From CAZMVU01 sp964569295 (GTDB taxonomy: Bacteria; Hydrogenedentota; Hydrogenedentia; Hydrogenedentales; JAGMZX01), in the NCBI GenBank assembly GCA_964569295.1, contig CAZMVU010000060.1, positions 1 through 23,018 on the forward strand: DNA of 23,018 nt. Reading direction: 5' to 3'. Shown piece after piece: positions 16,284-23,018 of the stretch. The translations under genes were made by a program, and so were the position numbers. Every line of letters begins with the position of its first letter. Within the stretch, counting starts at the first letter, position 1. Under the pieces are notes generated by a model that was given only the letters and a program-made list of their open reading frames with translations, was not told the origin of the DNA and ran no database searches.

Positions 16284-17429
16284 ATGACCAACGTTTCGCC
16301 TAAACGCTTCGGGTGGAAGAAAACGCTCCTCTATTCCTTCCTCCCGCTCATCATTCTGCTTGTCCTGTTGGAGACGGCGGGTCGGGCTGTCGAGTGGTTT
16401 GTGCCGCCCTTGCCGGTCGACTACGGCCTCGGGTTCAACGAAGACAGCCGGTTGTTTGAGCCTGTGGGCTGGTGGTCGAACCGGATGGGAGTCACGCGTG
16501 CGAAGCGGTCGTTTTGGTTCATTGCCCAGTCGTTTGTCCATCCTAAACCTGCTAACGAGGTGCGTGTCGCCGTGTTTGGCGGTTCCAATGTCAATTTCAT
16601 GCACCCCAAGTTCCGGGATTTGGAGGATCGCTTTTCTGGGGAGGGGGAAGAGCAAAAACTCAACATCATCAATTGTGGCGGTATGTCCTATGGCAGCGAG
16701 CGGCTGCGGCCTATACTCGAAGAGATGCTCCAATATGATCTGGATTTTATCATCCTCTATTCTGGGCACAATGAGTTTGTGGAAATACAGCAGCGAACAC
16801 TGGTGCGGTCGGATCCGGTAAAACTTCAGCAGATTCTGTACTCCTCGGCCGCGTGCCGCGTGCTGAGCGACCTGTGGTCGCGTTATGTCGAGCGCCAGCT
16901 GAAGACAGGGGCAGATGGCGCAATGGTTCCGGAATCAACCGCGCAAGCATGGGCGAACTGGGATCTCGAAGTGGATATGCTGGCCGAGCGCATGACCCTG
17001 TACGAGGAAAATATGGTGGCCATGGTTCGCATGGCGAAGAATCACGGCGTGCCTGTCGCTATTGGGACACTGGCAACCAACTATTGGGAGCCCGATCTCC
17101 GGGGCGAGGCGGCCGATTACGTCTCCGAACTCCGGGAACTGTACGCGGCGGGCAAGTATGCGCAAGGCGTGGCTTTGTGTAAACGCCTGCTGGCCGAGCA
17201 CGTGCGGTTCCAGGCATGTGATGTCGAAAACGGAATCCTCCGGCGTGTTGCGGCGGCTGAGGATGCCACGTTGATTGACATTGAGGCGGCTGTCGCCGCC
17301 GCCGAACCGCATGGTGTCATGGGGGAGACACTGTTGCAGGATGAGTGTCACCTCAATGAAAGGGGGCGCGACATATGGGTGCGGGAAATGCGGCCTTCCA
17401 TAGAGGCGGCCATGGCCGGTACCGACTAG
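16284..17429 (+). CDS. Membrane-anchored SGNH/GDSL-type hydrolase
   Basis: This 381-residue protein has one N-terminal membrane segment (about 14-31, LLYSFLPLIILLVLLETAG) and a catalytic domain outside the membrane. The SGNH blocks are recognisable: block I VFGGSNVNF with the presumed nucleophile serine (GGS instead of GDS), block II glycine in NCGGMSYGS, block III YSGHNEF (the Asn position), and block V DECHLNERG with the Asp/His pair. The family contains esterases and carbohydrate O-acyl hydrolases or transferases. It starts 7 bp after the beta-helix gene, with GAGG overlapping that gene's stop, so translational coupling is likely. A role in removing or adding acyl groups on the glycan handled by the beta-helix enzyme is a reasonable inference. 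Confidence 0.75.
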   Translation: MTNVSPKRFGWKKTLLYSFLPLIILLVLLETAGRAVEWFVPPLPVDYGLGFNEDSRLFEPVGWWSNRMGVTRAKRSFWFIAQSFVHPKPANEVRVAVFGGSNVNFMHPKFRDLEDRFSGEGEEQKLNIINCGGMSYGSERLRPILEEMLQYDLDFIILYSGHNEFVEIQQRTLVRSDPVKLQQILYSSAACRVLSDLWSRYVERQLKTGADGAMVPESTAQAWANWDLEVDMLAERMTLYEENMVAMVRMAKNHGVPVAIGTLATNYWEPDLRGEAADYVSELRELYAAGKYAQGVALCKRLLAEHVRFQACDVENGILRRVAAAEDATLIDIEAAVAAAEPHGVMGETLLQDECHLNERGRDIWVREMRPSIEAAMAGTD

Positions 17430-17480
17430 CGGCGGGTGCACCGCTCCCCCGTGTCCCCGAGGATTCCATGGGGCGCCCAT

Positions 17481-17509
17481 TTGACTTTCACCCTGTCGTC
17501 ATGTATGAT
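17481..17509 (+). promoter_or_regulatory. Sigma-70 promoter of the helicase gene
   Basis: TTGACT (17481-17486) and TATGAT (17504-17509) are separated by exactly 17 bp, and each matches the consensus at five of six positions. Transcription would start near 17516, about 175 nt before the helicase start codon. A short ATGGG/CCCAT inverted repeat just upstream (about 17468-17480) could mark the end of the previous transcript. Confidence 0.7.
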
Positions 17510-17524
17510 ACCGACCATTCAGTT

Positions 17525-17676
17525 CTGCTGATTACGTAGCAGGCAGTCGTCAGTTCGTCTCCCTCCTACACGATGCTCACCCTATCATTTCTGACTGCCC
17601 CCCTTTCTGTGCTGTCATTGAAAATTGCCGGTGCTGAGCATACTTAATCAGCCACCGCCGGCAATATCTCCGGCAA
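17525..17676 (+). promoter_or_regulatory. Structured 5' leader of the helicase mRNA
   Basis: Several inverted repeats lie between promoter and start codon. CTGCT (17525-17529) pairs with AGCAG (17538-17542). GGCAGTC (17542-17548) pairs with GACTGCC (17593-17599). The strongest, ATTGCCGG (17624-17631), pairs with CCGGCAAT (17658-17665), extended by CTGA/TCAG (17634-17637 with 17648-17651). A second CCGGCAA at 17670-17676, just before the ribosome binding site, could compete for the same left arm. This resembles leader-controlled RNA helicase genes, but no known riboswitch class was recognised. Confidence 0.55.
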
Positions 17677-17691
17677 CACGAAAGGACAGGT

Positions 17692-18942
17692 ATGTCATTT
17701 GAACAGATGGGGGTTCACCCCAAATTTCTCCAGGCCCTCAACCGCCAGAACATTACCGAGCCGACCCCCGTTCAGGCCGCGGCGATCCCGGTCGCCCTCG
17801 AGGATCGCGACGTCGTCGGTATTGCCCAGACGGGCACGGGCAAGACCCTGGCGTTCGGCCTGCCGGCGCTGATGCGCCTCGCCGAGGCCCCGCGCGGCCG
17901 TAACCGCATGCTCGTGCTCACCCCTACGCGCGAACTCGCGCAGCAGGTGCACGATGTGCTGCGCCCCCTCGGGAAGCAGCTCGGGCTCTTCACCACGTGC
18001 ATCTATGGCGGCGCCGGCATGGGTGCTCAGGAACAGGCACTGCGGCGCGGTTGCGATATTATCGTGGCGACGCCCGGCCGCCTGCTCGACCATATCGGGC
18101 GCGGCAACATCCGGTTCGACGCCCTCTCGGTGCTCGTGATGGATGAGGCGGACCGCATGCTCGACATGGGGTTCCTGCCGGACATCCGCCGCATTCTCGG
18201 CAAGCTGCCGAAGAAGCGCCAGACCATGATGTTCTCCGCCACCTTCCCCCGCGAAATCGCGAAGTTGACCGCCGACATGCAGCATGACCCCGTGCGTATC
18301 GAGGTGGGCGACGGCGGGTCGAAGCCGGTCGACGCGGTGCGCCAGGGTGTGTACACCGTTGACCCGCGCGGAAAGATCGACCTGCTCACCAAGATTCTCG
18401 AGGAGCGGGGTGTGAGCTCGGCCCTCGTATTCATGCGTACGAAGCACCGCACGGACCGGGTCGCCAAGCAGCTCAAGTGCGCCGGTTTCAAAGCCCAGCC
18501 GATACATGGCGGGCGCACCCAGGGGCAGCGGGAGCGTGCCCTGCAAGACTTCCGTAATGGACGAATCAGCGTCCTCGTCGCTACAGACGTCGCCGCACGC
18601 GGCATCGATGTGCAGGGGATTTCGCACGTGGTGAACTTCGACATTCCCCGGACCTCGGAAGATTACATCCACCGCATCGGCCGCACGGCGCGCGCTGAGG
18701 CCGACGGCGACGCAATCACGTTTGTTTCGCCGGAGGACCATTTGGCACTGGGTGCTATCGAGAAGGCACTGGGCCGCAACCTCCCCCGGGAAGACTGGGA
18801 GGGTTCGGTGCCGGTATTGACGATTAGCAACTTCAAGGACCGCAAGGGCAACGACAACGGCAACGGCAACGGGAAAAACGGCCGCAAGAAATACTATGGC
18901 CGGGCCCGTGGCCGCCGTCGTCTCGCCGGTGCACGCCGGTAG
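17692..18942 (+). CDS. DEAD-box ATP-dependent RNA helicase
   Basis: This 416-residue cytoplasmic RNA helicase of the RhlE-like group has all motifs intact: Q motif with Q28, Walker A AQTGTGKT at 45-52, PTRELAQQ at 78-85, TPGR at 127-130, DEAD at 151-154, SAT at 182-184, LVFMRTK near 245, ATDVAARGID at 297-306, and HRIGRTAR at 327-334. After the second RecA-like domain comes a short, unstructured basic tail (about 381-416) with an Asn-Gly repeat and Arg/Lys-rich end, usual for RNA contact. AAGGA lies 5 nt before the ATG. It has its own promoter and a long structured leader. In related bacteria such helicases remodel structured RNA at low temperature, in ribosome assembly or in mRNA decay. The HAD gene converges on it with only 14 bp between them. 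Confidence 0.95.
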   Translation: MSFEQMGVHPKFLQALNRQNITEPTPVQAAAIPVALEDRDVVGIAQTGTGKTLAFGLPALMRLAEAPRGRNRMLVLTPTRELAQQVHDVLRPLGKQLGLFTTCIYGGAGMGAQEQALRRGCDIIVATPGRLLDHIGRGNIRFDALSVLVMDEADRMLDMGFLPDIRRILGKLPKKRQTMMFSATFPREIAKLTADMQHDPVRIEVGDGGSKPVDAVRQGVYTVDPRGKIDLLTKILEERGVSSALVFMRTKHRTDRVAKQLKCAGFKAQPIHGGRTQGQRERALQDFRNGRISVLVATDVAARGIDVQGISHVVNFDIPRTSEDYIHRIGRTARAEADGDAITFVSPEDHLALGAIEKALGRNLPREDWEGSVPVLTISNFKDRKGNDNGNGNGKNGRKKYYGRARGRRRLAGARR

Positions 18943-18956
18943 GCCTTGTAAACAGA

Positions 18957-19730
18957 CTATGGCCGTAGTCGGTTACTGCCGCCTTTACACGCGGGTTGGT
19001 CGAGAATGTCGACCAGCCCGCGTATGTCATTTTCTGCGGAAACGTAGTCGGCCCGCTCTTTGAGCGCAGGGTCGGCGTTGGCAGGGCAGGCGAACCAACC
19101 GACCGCCTCGCGCAGGGGTATATCGCCGATGGTATCGCCTATGCCCGCCGCCTGCGCTCCGGCCATCCCGAGTTCATCCAGCAGCCAGTGTAGCGCCGTG
19201 CCCTTGTTTACGCCCGCCATCGATATGTTGAGGTAGTGCACACTTGTATTGATGACCGGGGGCGCCAGGCCTTCGCGTGCAACGAACGCCGTGATTTCAT
19301 CCGCGATAGGGGGCAGAATGGCCGGGTCCGCGCTGAAGACGGAGAGCATGGCCTCTTTCCCATATTGATACAGCGCGCCGGGATGGGCGCGGAGCACGGC
19401 CCCATCAAGGAATCCCCGGATGGCGCGCAGCCCGGCAATCTTTTCTTCGGTGACGCCCGGCCCGTAGCGGGACCAGTTGTCGTGCAGACTGTAAATGACG
19501 GCGCCGTTCTCGCAAATGATGGGCGCGCGGATGTCGAGCAGCTTCGCCAACACTTCGACATACGGCTGTGGCCGGCCGGTACATAGCGTGAAAGGGGCGA
19601 GGGGGCTGTTGCCGGTCTGTGCCGGGCGTACACGCGCGAGAAACGCATCGAAGGCTGTCATGTCCCATGCAATGGACGCCTCGGGACTCAGGCAACCGTC
19701 GATGTCGGATATGATGAGCTGCGTGGACAT
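18957..19730 (-). CDS. HAD-superfamily phosphatase (type IIB-like)
   Basis: This 257-residue cytoplasmic hydrolase has the HAD motifs: I ISDIDG with D9 and D11, II CTGR (T51), III K176 (GVNKGTALHWLLDELG) and IV GIGDTIGD with D199 and D203. The long cap inserted between motifs II and III is the type II arrangement of Cof-type, sucrose-phosphatase-like and mannosyl-3-phosphoglycerate phosphatase-like enzymes, so a sugar phosphate or phosphoglycolate-like substrate is likely but not identified. The frame extends upstream, but the ATG at 19730 is preceded by GGAGAAG 5 nt away and begins the beta-strand that leads into motif I. Everything further upstream is transposon sequence. The IS66 remnant ends 16 bp before the start codon, so the native promoter may have been displaced. 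Confidence 0.88.
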   Translation of the reverse strand: MSTQLIISDIDGCLSPEASIAWDMTAFDAFLARVRPAQTGNSPLAPFTLCTGRPQPYVEVLAKLLDIRAPIICENGAVIYSLHDNWSRYGPGVTEEKIAGLRAIRGFLDGAVLRAHPGALYQYGKEAMLSVFSADPAILPPIADEITAFVAREGLAPPVINTSVHYLNISMAGVNKGTALHWLLDELGMAGAQAAGIGDTIGDIPLREAVGWFACPANADPALKERADYVSAENDIRGLVDILDQPACKGGSNRLRP

Positions 19731-19745
19731 GGTACTTCTCCGTTG

Positions 19746-19760
19746 GTAATTCTTTAGCGG
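19746..19760. repeat. 15-bp repeat, copy 2 (IS66-like terminus)
   Basis: GTAATTCTTTAGCGG is the left end of the IS66 remnant. The transposase stop codon TAA (read on minus) lies within it. It is in inverted orientation to the copy at 20091-20105. The eight bases outside each end (CTCCGTTG and CTTCTTCA) differ, so no target duplication is preserved. Confidence 0.6.
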
Positions 19761-20002
19761 TCTGCAGCGGTATTTTCTGGCAGTGGCGGTAGTTGACCGG
19801 TTTCGAGGTACACGCTCAGGGCTTCGCGGATGACCTTGACGGAATTGTATCCGCGCTTTTTGAGCGTGAAGAAGACGCTCATGAGAATGGCTTGCGTTTC
19901 GGCGCCTTGTGGACTGCGGTGGCCGTTGCTGTTCTTGCGCAGGATGACGGCGGGGCGTATGGACCGCTCGGCCAGGTTGTTGCCGAAAGGTATGTGGGTA
20001 TA
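19754..20002 (-). pseudogene. tnpC: IS66-family transposase C-terminal fragment
   Basis: On the minus strand this frame reads IPFGNNLAERSIRPAVILRK, then NGHRSPQGAETQAILMSVFF, and ends YLETGQLPPLPENTAADR before a TAA. NNLAERSIRP is the conserved C-terminal motif of IS66 TnpC, and YLETGQLPPLP is typical of its last helix. The frame is closed by TGA at 20003-20005, so only about 80 of the usual 500 or so residues remain. It is not functional. It sits directly upstream of the HAD gene. Confidence 0.85.
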
Positions 20003-20090
20003 TCAAGGGGCGAAGTGGTCATGAAGCGTGCTCCAAACACAACATCCTGTACTCAATATACACCACGAAACCACATGTTGTCGCGACAGG

Positions 20091-20105
20091 CGGCTAAAGA
20101 ATTGC
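20091..20105. repeat. 15-bp repeat, copy 3 (inverted to copy 2)
   Basis: CGGCTAAAGAATTGC is the inverted partner of the copy at 19746 with changes at two positions. Together they bound a 360 bp segment that contains the IS66 fragment, so this looks like an internally deleted, MITE-like derivative. Confidence 0.55.
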
Positions 20106-20238
20106 CTTCTTCATACTCTGCCCGCATGAGCGGCTATCGAGAAGGAATGTTGCGATCGCTTCACCCGTTCAGATTGCCTTTACGGTTGTCATGAAGACCA
20201 GGGAAGAGACCGCACGTGACTTCAGTAGCCACGTGTAA

Positions 20239-20331
20239 ACGGCGCTCACCTGGATACTCGAGATAGGCGAAGCCGAGCGATTCCCCAATGTGAAGGCCGC
20301 AGTAAGCTACTGCAGGCTGTGCAGCGCCTGA
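20239..20331 (+). pseudogene. IS110-family transposase fragment
   Basis: Thirty codons on the plus strand read TALTWILEIGEAERFPNVKA, then AVSYCRLCSA and a stop. This is the core of the C-terminal transposase_20 domain of IS110/IS116/IS902 elements, whose usual form is like TALxxLxEIGDxxRFxxxxxLxSYxGL. An in-frame TAA lies just upstream (20236-20238) and the usual downstream part is lost, so only a non-functional scrap remains. Confidence 0.75.
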
Positions 20332-20478
20332 TCAGCGTTGTCCGATCCGTATAGCCACCCGCGACGGCGCTCGGGCCGCTCTCCAGCGTTGCCCTATCCT
20401 CCGCGCGGGCACGGAAAACTATACCATGTAGATCACAATCGGATACCCAGGCAGGGCAAATCTACTTTTTGCCTTTGA

Positions 20479-20571
20479 CAAAACCTCATCATGGATGTCT
20501 CCGGGGACACGGCGTTCACCTTCACACAGCCGGAAGACGCGCCGGTGGCGATAGCATTGCAGAATCGCTGA
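20479..20571 (+). pseudogene. Orphan C-terminal coding scrap
   Basis: A short open frame containing an ATG at 20491 reads DVSGDTAFTFTQPEDAPVAI and ends at TGA 20569-20571, 4 bp from the convergent sulfatase stop. It reads like the last beta-strands of a secreted enzyme, for example a glycoside hydrolase C-terminal domain. There is no ribosome binding site and the frame is closed just upstream. It may be what is left of a gene destroyed by the transposon activity to its left, or it may be chance. Confidence 0.2.
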
Positions 20572-20575
20572 CCGC

Positions 20576-22027
20576 CTATTCTTCTGTCTTCTCGGCCTCC
20601 TCCTCGGCCGGCGTCAGCCAGTGTTCGGAAGTGGTGCGCTCGGCCTCGAACAGGCGTTGTGCCTCGGCCACGAGGGCCGGGTGTTTGTCGGCGAGATTGT
20701 GCTCTTCGCCGACATCCTGCGCGAGATCATAGAGTTCAATGCCGGCATCTGCGCCGGGGCGCACCGCTTTCCAGTGGCCCATGCGCACCGCCTGGGCAAA
20801 GCCGCGCTCGTGGAACTCCCAGTACAGGTTGTCGTGGGGGCGCTGGTCGCCGAAACGGCCCTGCAACGTGGGTAGAATCGAGATGCCGTCGAGGTCGGCC
20901 GACACGTTCGCGCCGGCTGCGGCTGCGGCCGTGGGCAGGAAATCCCAGAAGGCCCAGGGCAGGCGGCTGGTAGCGCCCGCCGGTACCGTGCCCGGTTGCC
21001 AGGCGATGCCCGGCACGCGGATGCCGCCTTCGTACAGGTCGCGCTTGATCCCGCGCAGCCCGCCACGGCTGCCGAAAAACTCGGGGTCGGCCCCGCCTTC
21101 CTTGTGCGGACCGTTGTCGCTGGTGAAGATGACCAGCGTGTCCTGGGCGATACCGAGTGTCTCGAGCTTATCGAACAACAGCCCCACATCCGCATCCATC
21201 TGCGTGATCATAGCCGCATGATTCTTCTGCGCTTCCGGCCAGGTTTCCTCCGCGTAGGGCGCATCCGTTGGCACCGGCATGCCCTCGCCGGTCTCCGGCC
21301 CGTAATGGCCGCCGGATTCATTGGCGGCGTGCGGCCGAATCATCGCCCAATAGAGAAAGAACGGCGTCTCCCGGTGGCGGTCCACGAAGGACAGGGCCTC
21401 GTCCCGCAGTAACTCCGGCACATACGAGCCTTTGCCGCCATGTACGAACGGGGCCGGCTCCTCGTTCCCCGGAAGCTGCACTTCCTCCTCGTTGCGCCAG
21501 AGGTGTTCCGGGTAGTAGTTGTGCGCATGTCGCTGGTCGAGATAGCCGTAGAAATAGTCGAAGCCTTTGCGGTTCGGGTGGCCCGTCGTGCCCGCATCAC
21601 CGAGCCCCCACTTGCCCACGAGGCCCGTCGCGTACCCCTGTTGCTGGAGAAGCTCCGCCACCGTCGTGTCCTCGGGCGCCAGCGGCACGCGGTCTCCATC
21701 GCGCCCGTGATTGCCACGGACACGGGTGTGGCCAGTGTGCAGGCCCGTCATGAGAACGCTCCGCGATGGGGCGCACACGGTGCAGCCGGCGTAGCAATCG
21801 GTAAAGCGCATGCCCTCAGCAGCCATGCGGTCGATGTGCGGCGTCTGGATACGCTCCTGCCCGTAGCAGCCCAAATCGCCGTAGCCCAGGTCATCCGCCA
21901 GCACAAAGATGATGTTTGGCTTGCGGCGCGCAGCGGCACGCACCGGCACACGTTCGCCCAATGTCAACGCGGCGCCGCCCGCCATGGCAGCCGCCAGCAA
22001 TTCCCGTCGTGTAATCTTGTGCATCAT
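20576..22027 (-). CDS. Tat-exported sulfatase
   Basis: This 483-residue arylsulfatase-type enzyme hydrolyses sulfate esters, probably on a polysaccharide, outside the cytoplasm. The N-terminus has a twin-arginine-type signal (ITRRELLAAAMAGGAALTLG). The sulfatase signature CAPSR spans 85-89, with C85 the residue converted to formylglycine. Metal ligands D45 and D46 (VLADDLGYGD) and D304/N305 (TSDNGPH) are visible, with active-site K139 (GLVGKWGLGD), H150 and H233. It is of normal length. The frame extends upstream, but GGGAGG lies 5 nt before the ATG at 22027 and 8 nt before an adjacent ATG at 22024; either fits. Its promoter is seen just upstream. It needs an FGE or anSME maturase encoded elsewhere, because the FGE-fold domains in this window lack the catalytic cysteines. 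Confidence 0.92.
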   Translation of the reverse strand: MMHKITRRELLAAAMAGGAALTLGERVPVRAAARRKPNIIFVLADDLGYGDLGCYGQERIQTPHIDRMAAEGMRFTDCYAGCTVCAPSRSVLMTGLHTGHTRVRGNHGRDGDRVPLAPEDTTVAELLQQQGYATGLVGKWGLGDAGTTGHPNRKGFDYFYGYLDQRHAHNYYPEHLWRNEEEVQLPGNEEPAPFVHGGKGSYVPELLRDEALSFVDRHRETPFFLYWAMIRPHAANESGGHYGPETGEGMPVPTDAPYAEETWPEAQKNHAAMITQMDADVGLLFDKLETLGIAQDTLVIFTSDNGPHKEGGADPEFFGSRGGLRGIKRDLYEGGIRVPGIAWQPGTVPAGATSRLPWAFWDFLPTAAAAAGANVSADLDGISILPTLQGRFGDQRPHDNLYWEFHERGFAQAVRMGHWKAVRPGADAGIELYDLAQDVGEEHNLADKHPALVAEAQRLFEAERTTSEHWLTPAEEEAEKTEE

Positions 22028-22063
22028 AAAATCCTCCCGTTGCCGTCTCGTTCCATGCATAGC

Positions 22064-22092
22064 AGTGTAGGCTGTCGCGCAACGCCGTTCAA
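22064..22092 (-). promoter_or_regulatory. Sigma-70-like promoter of the sulfatase gene
   Basis: On the minus strand TTGAAC (22092-22087) and TACACT (22069-22064) are separated by exactly 17 bp. The predicted transcript start is about 30-35 nt before the sulfatase start codon. Confidence 0.55.
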
Positions 22093-22140
22093 GATCAGGA
22101 TGCACTTGAACCGCCGGCGCGACTCACGTAAGGTAGGCCG

Positions 22141-22941
22141 ATGTTTCGGCACGCAGTAGTCCGCCGAGATGCCCCCCCGATGGCACAAGCACGGCGAACC
22201 CTTGCAGTAGTCATGTTGCACGGCGGGTGCAACATGGCATGCCCCTTCTGTGTCACGGACACCCGGGTAGCCCCCATGACGCGCCACCAGGCCCGCGCGC
22301 TCGTCCATGACCTTGCCCGGTCCGGCTTCCGCGGCGTCGTGCTCGGCGGCGGCGAACCCTTTGCGTGGCCATGGCTCATCGACGTGGCCCGCCATGCGCA
22401 GACACAGGGTCTCGAGGTGCAGGTGGGCACCAACGGCGTGCAACTGCCGGCCGGCTACACGCGGCTGCACGCCATTGACCGCTTTGTATTGCCCCTCGAA
22501 AGCACCCACGCTCCCACCCACGACCGCATGCGCCCCCTCGCCGGCCGCAGCCACTACGCACTTATCTTTGACCGGCTCGCCGCATTGCGCAGCGCGGGGC
22601 GCCAGGTTACCGTGTCCACTGTGGTGACGGCCGAAAACCTGGACGGCCTGCCCGCGCTTGGGGCGCGCCTTGCCGCTTACCAGGCCGGCGGCGGCCGCCT
22701 TCATGCCTGGCACCTGTACCGGTTTATTCCCGAGGGACGCGGCGGCGCACGCCATGCCGGGCGGTTCCATGTGGACGAGGCCGTGTATCATGCTGCCGCC
22801 GATGCCGTGCGCGAGGCACAACCCACCGTGCGCATTTTCAAGCGGCCCGACATGTACCACTCCCGCGACGTCGAGTTCTTCTGGTATGAAGCCAGCACCC
22901 TGCGCATCGGCAGCCAAGCCTGGGCGGTGACCCGCCCCTGA
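22141..22941 (+). CDS. Radical SAM protein of unknown function
   Basis: This 266-residue protein carries the radical SAM iron-sulfur motif CNMACPFC (C30, C34, C37) and the SAM-binding GGGEP (69-73), followed by barrel strands such as LEVQVGTNG and VTVSTVVTAENL. It is short: a bare radical SAM core with a small C-terminal segment (YRFIPEGRGG, RIFKRPDMYHS, FFWYEASTLRIG) and no cysteine-rich SPASM domain. The C-terminal layout has some likeness to MoaA-type and viperin-like small radical SAM enzymes, but I see no decisive motif. AAGG is 7 nt before the ATG at 22141; a second ATG at 22180 is possible. It is divergent from the sulfatase with 113 bp between them. As it lacks SPASM cysteines it does not look like an anaerobic sulfatase maturase, despite its position. 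Confidence 0.8.
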   Translation: MFRHAVVRRDAPPMAQARRTLAVVMLHGGCNMACPFCVTDTRVAPMTRHQARALVHDLARSGFRGVVLGGGEPFAWPWLIDVARHAQTQGLEVQVGTNGVQLPAGYTRLHAIDRFVLPLESTHAPTHDRMRPLAGRSHYALIFDRLAALRSAGRQVTVSTVVTAENLDGLPALGARLAAYQAGGGRLHAWHLYRFIPEGRGGARHAGRFHVDEAVYHAAADAVREAQPTVRIFKRPDMYHSRDVEFFWYEASTLRIGSQAWAVTRP

Positions 22942-22947
22942 TTCCCG

Positions 22948-23018
<71 letters not shown>

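Larger units (their letters stand above)
19731..20575. other. Gene-free region with decayed transposons
   Basis: This 845 bp gap between two minus-strand genes holds, from left to right, an IS66 fragment bounded by inverted 15-bp repeats (19746-20105), about 130 bp of unrecognised sequence, an IS110-type fragment (20239-20331), about 145 bp in which I recognise nothing, and a 31-codon orphan frame (20479-20571). A small GGCAAA/TTTGCC hairpin lies near 20455-20474 and could be a weak terminator in either direction. No intact gene is visible. Confidence 0.7.

Noticed and set aside
18841..18875. AACGGC repeats in the helicase tail as a CRISPR-like or regulatory array
   Set aside because: These are short in-frame repeats encoding Asn-Gly in a disordered basic tail, which is ordinary for DEAD-box helicases.
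20576..22941. Radical SAM protein as the anaerobic maturase of the sulfatase
   Set aside because: The protein lacks the C-terminal cysteine clusters of anSME/SPASM enzymes and is too short, and the two genes are divergent.

Overview
The window is GC-rich bacterial DNA with long, closely packed genes for exported proteins: a carbohydrate-active six-hairpin protein, a parallel beta-helix enzyme, a sulfatase, an SGNH hydrolase, and three large proteins with c-type haem motifs. This mix suits the Planctomycetes/PVC neighbourhood and especially Candidatus Hydrogenedentota-like genomes. That placement is inferred from gene content; there is no marker gene. It looks like a metagenome contig: the left edge sits at a repeat, and the right edge dissolves into poly-C that is almost certainly artefact.

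Layout. Positions 54-1622 (minus) hold an exported (alpha/alpha)-barrel, glycosidase-like protein. After a 387 bp gap, a compact plus-strand operon runs 2010-12128: an aldo/keto reductase, two tandem paralogous giants (HzsA-like/PD40 propeller + two CXXCH motifs + C-terminal formylglycine-generating-enzyme fold, the second also with an NPCBM domain), and a beta-propeller/di-haem cytochrome fusion. Its internal junctions are 9 bp, a 4-base ATGA overlap and 4 bp. Next come a two-domain Rid-family protein (12294-13367), a transposase remnant, and a beta-helix enzyme coupled to an SGNH hydrolase (13652-17429). A DEAD-box RNA helicase follows (17692-18942) with a good sigma-70 promoter and a long structured leader. 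A HAD phosphatase (minus) converges on it. An 845 bp gap holds IS66 and IS110 fragments. The window ends with a Tat-type sulfatase (minus) and a divergent radical SAM protein.

How the genes may work together. The reductase, the two haem/propeller/FGE-fold fusions and the cytochrome fusion look like one transcription unit for an extracytoplasmic redox process. The NPCBM domain, together with the nearby sulfatase, beta-helix enzyme, six-hairpin protein and SGNH hydrolase, suggests that glycans are the substrate. The FGE-fold domains lack the paired catalytic cysteines of true FGE, so they probably do not activate the sulfatase. The substrate is unknown.

The most unusual sequence-level features are two long palindromes inside the coding region of the first giant. 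One is translated in frame as an interdomain linker; the other forms its C-terminal tail just before the next start codon. The helicase leader, with alternative hairpins near the ribosome binding site, is also notable.
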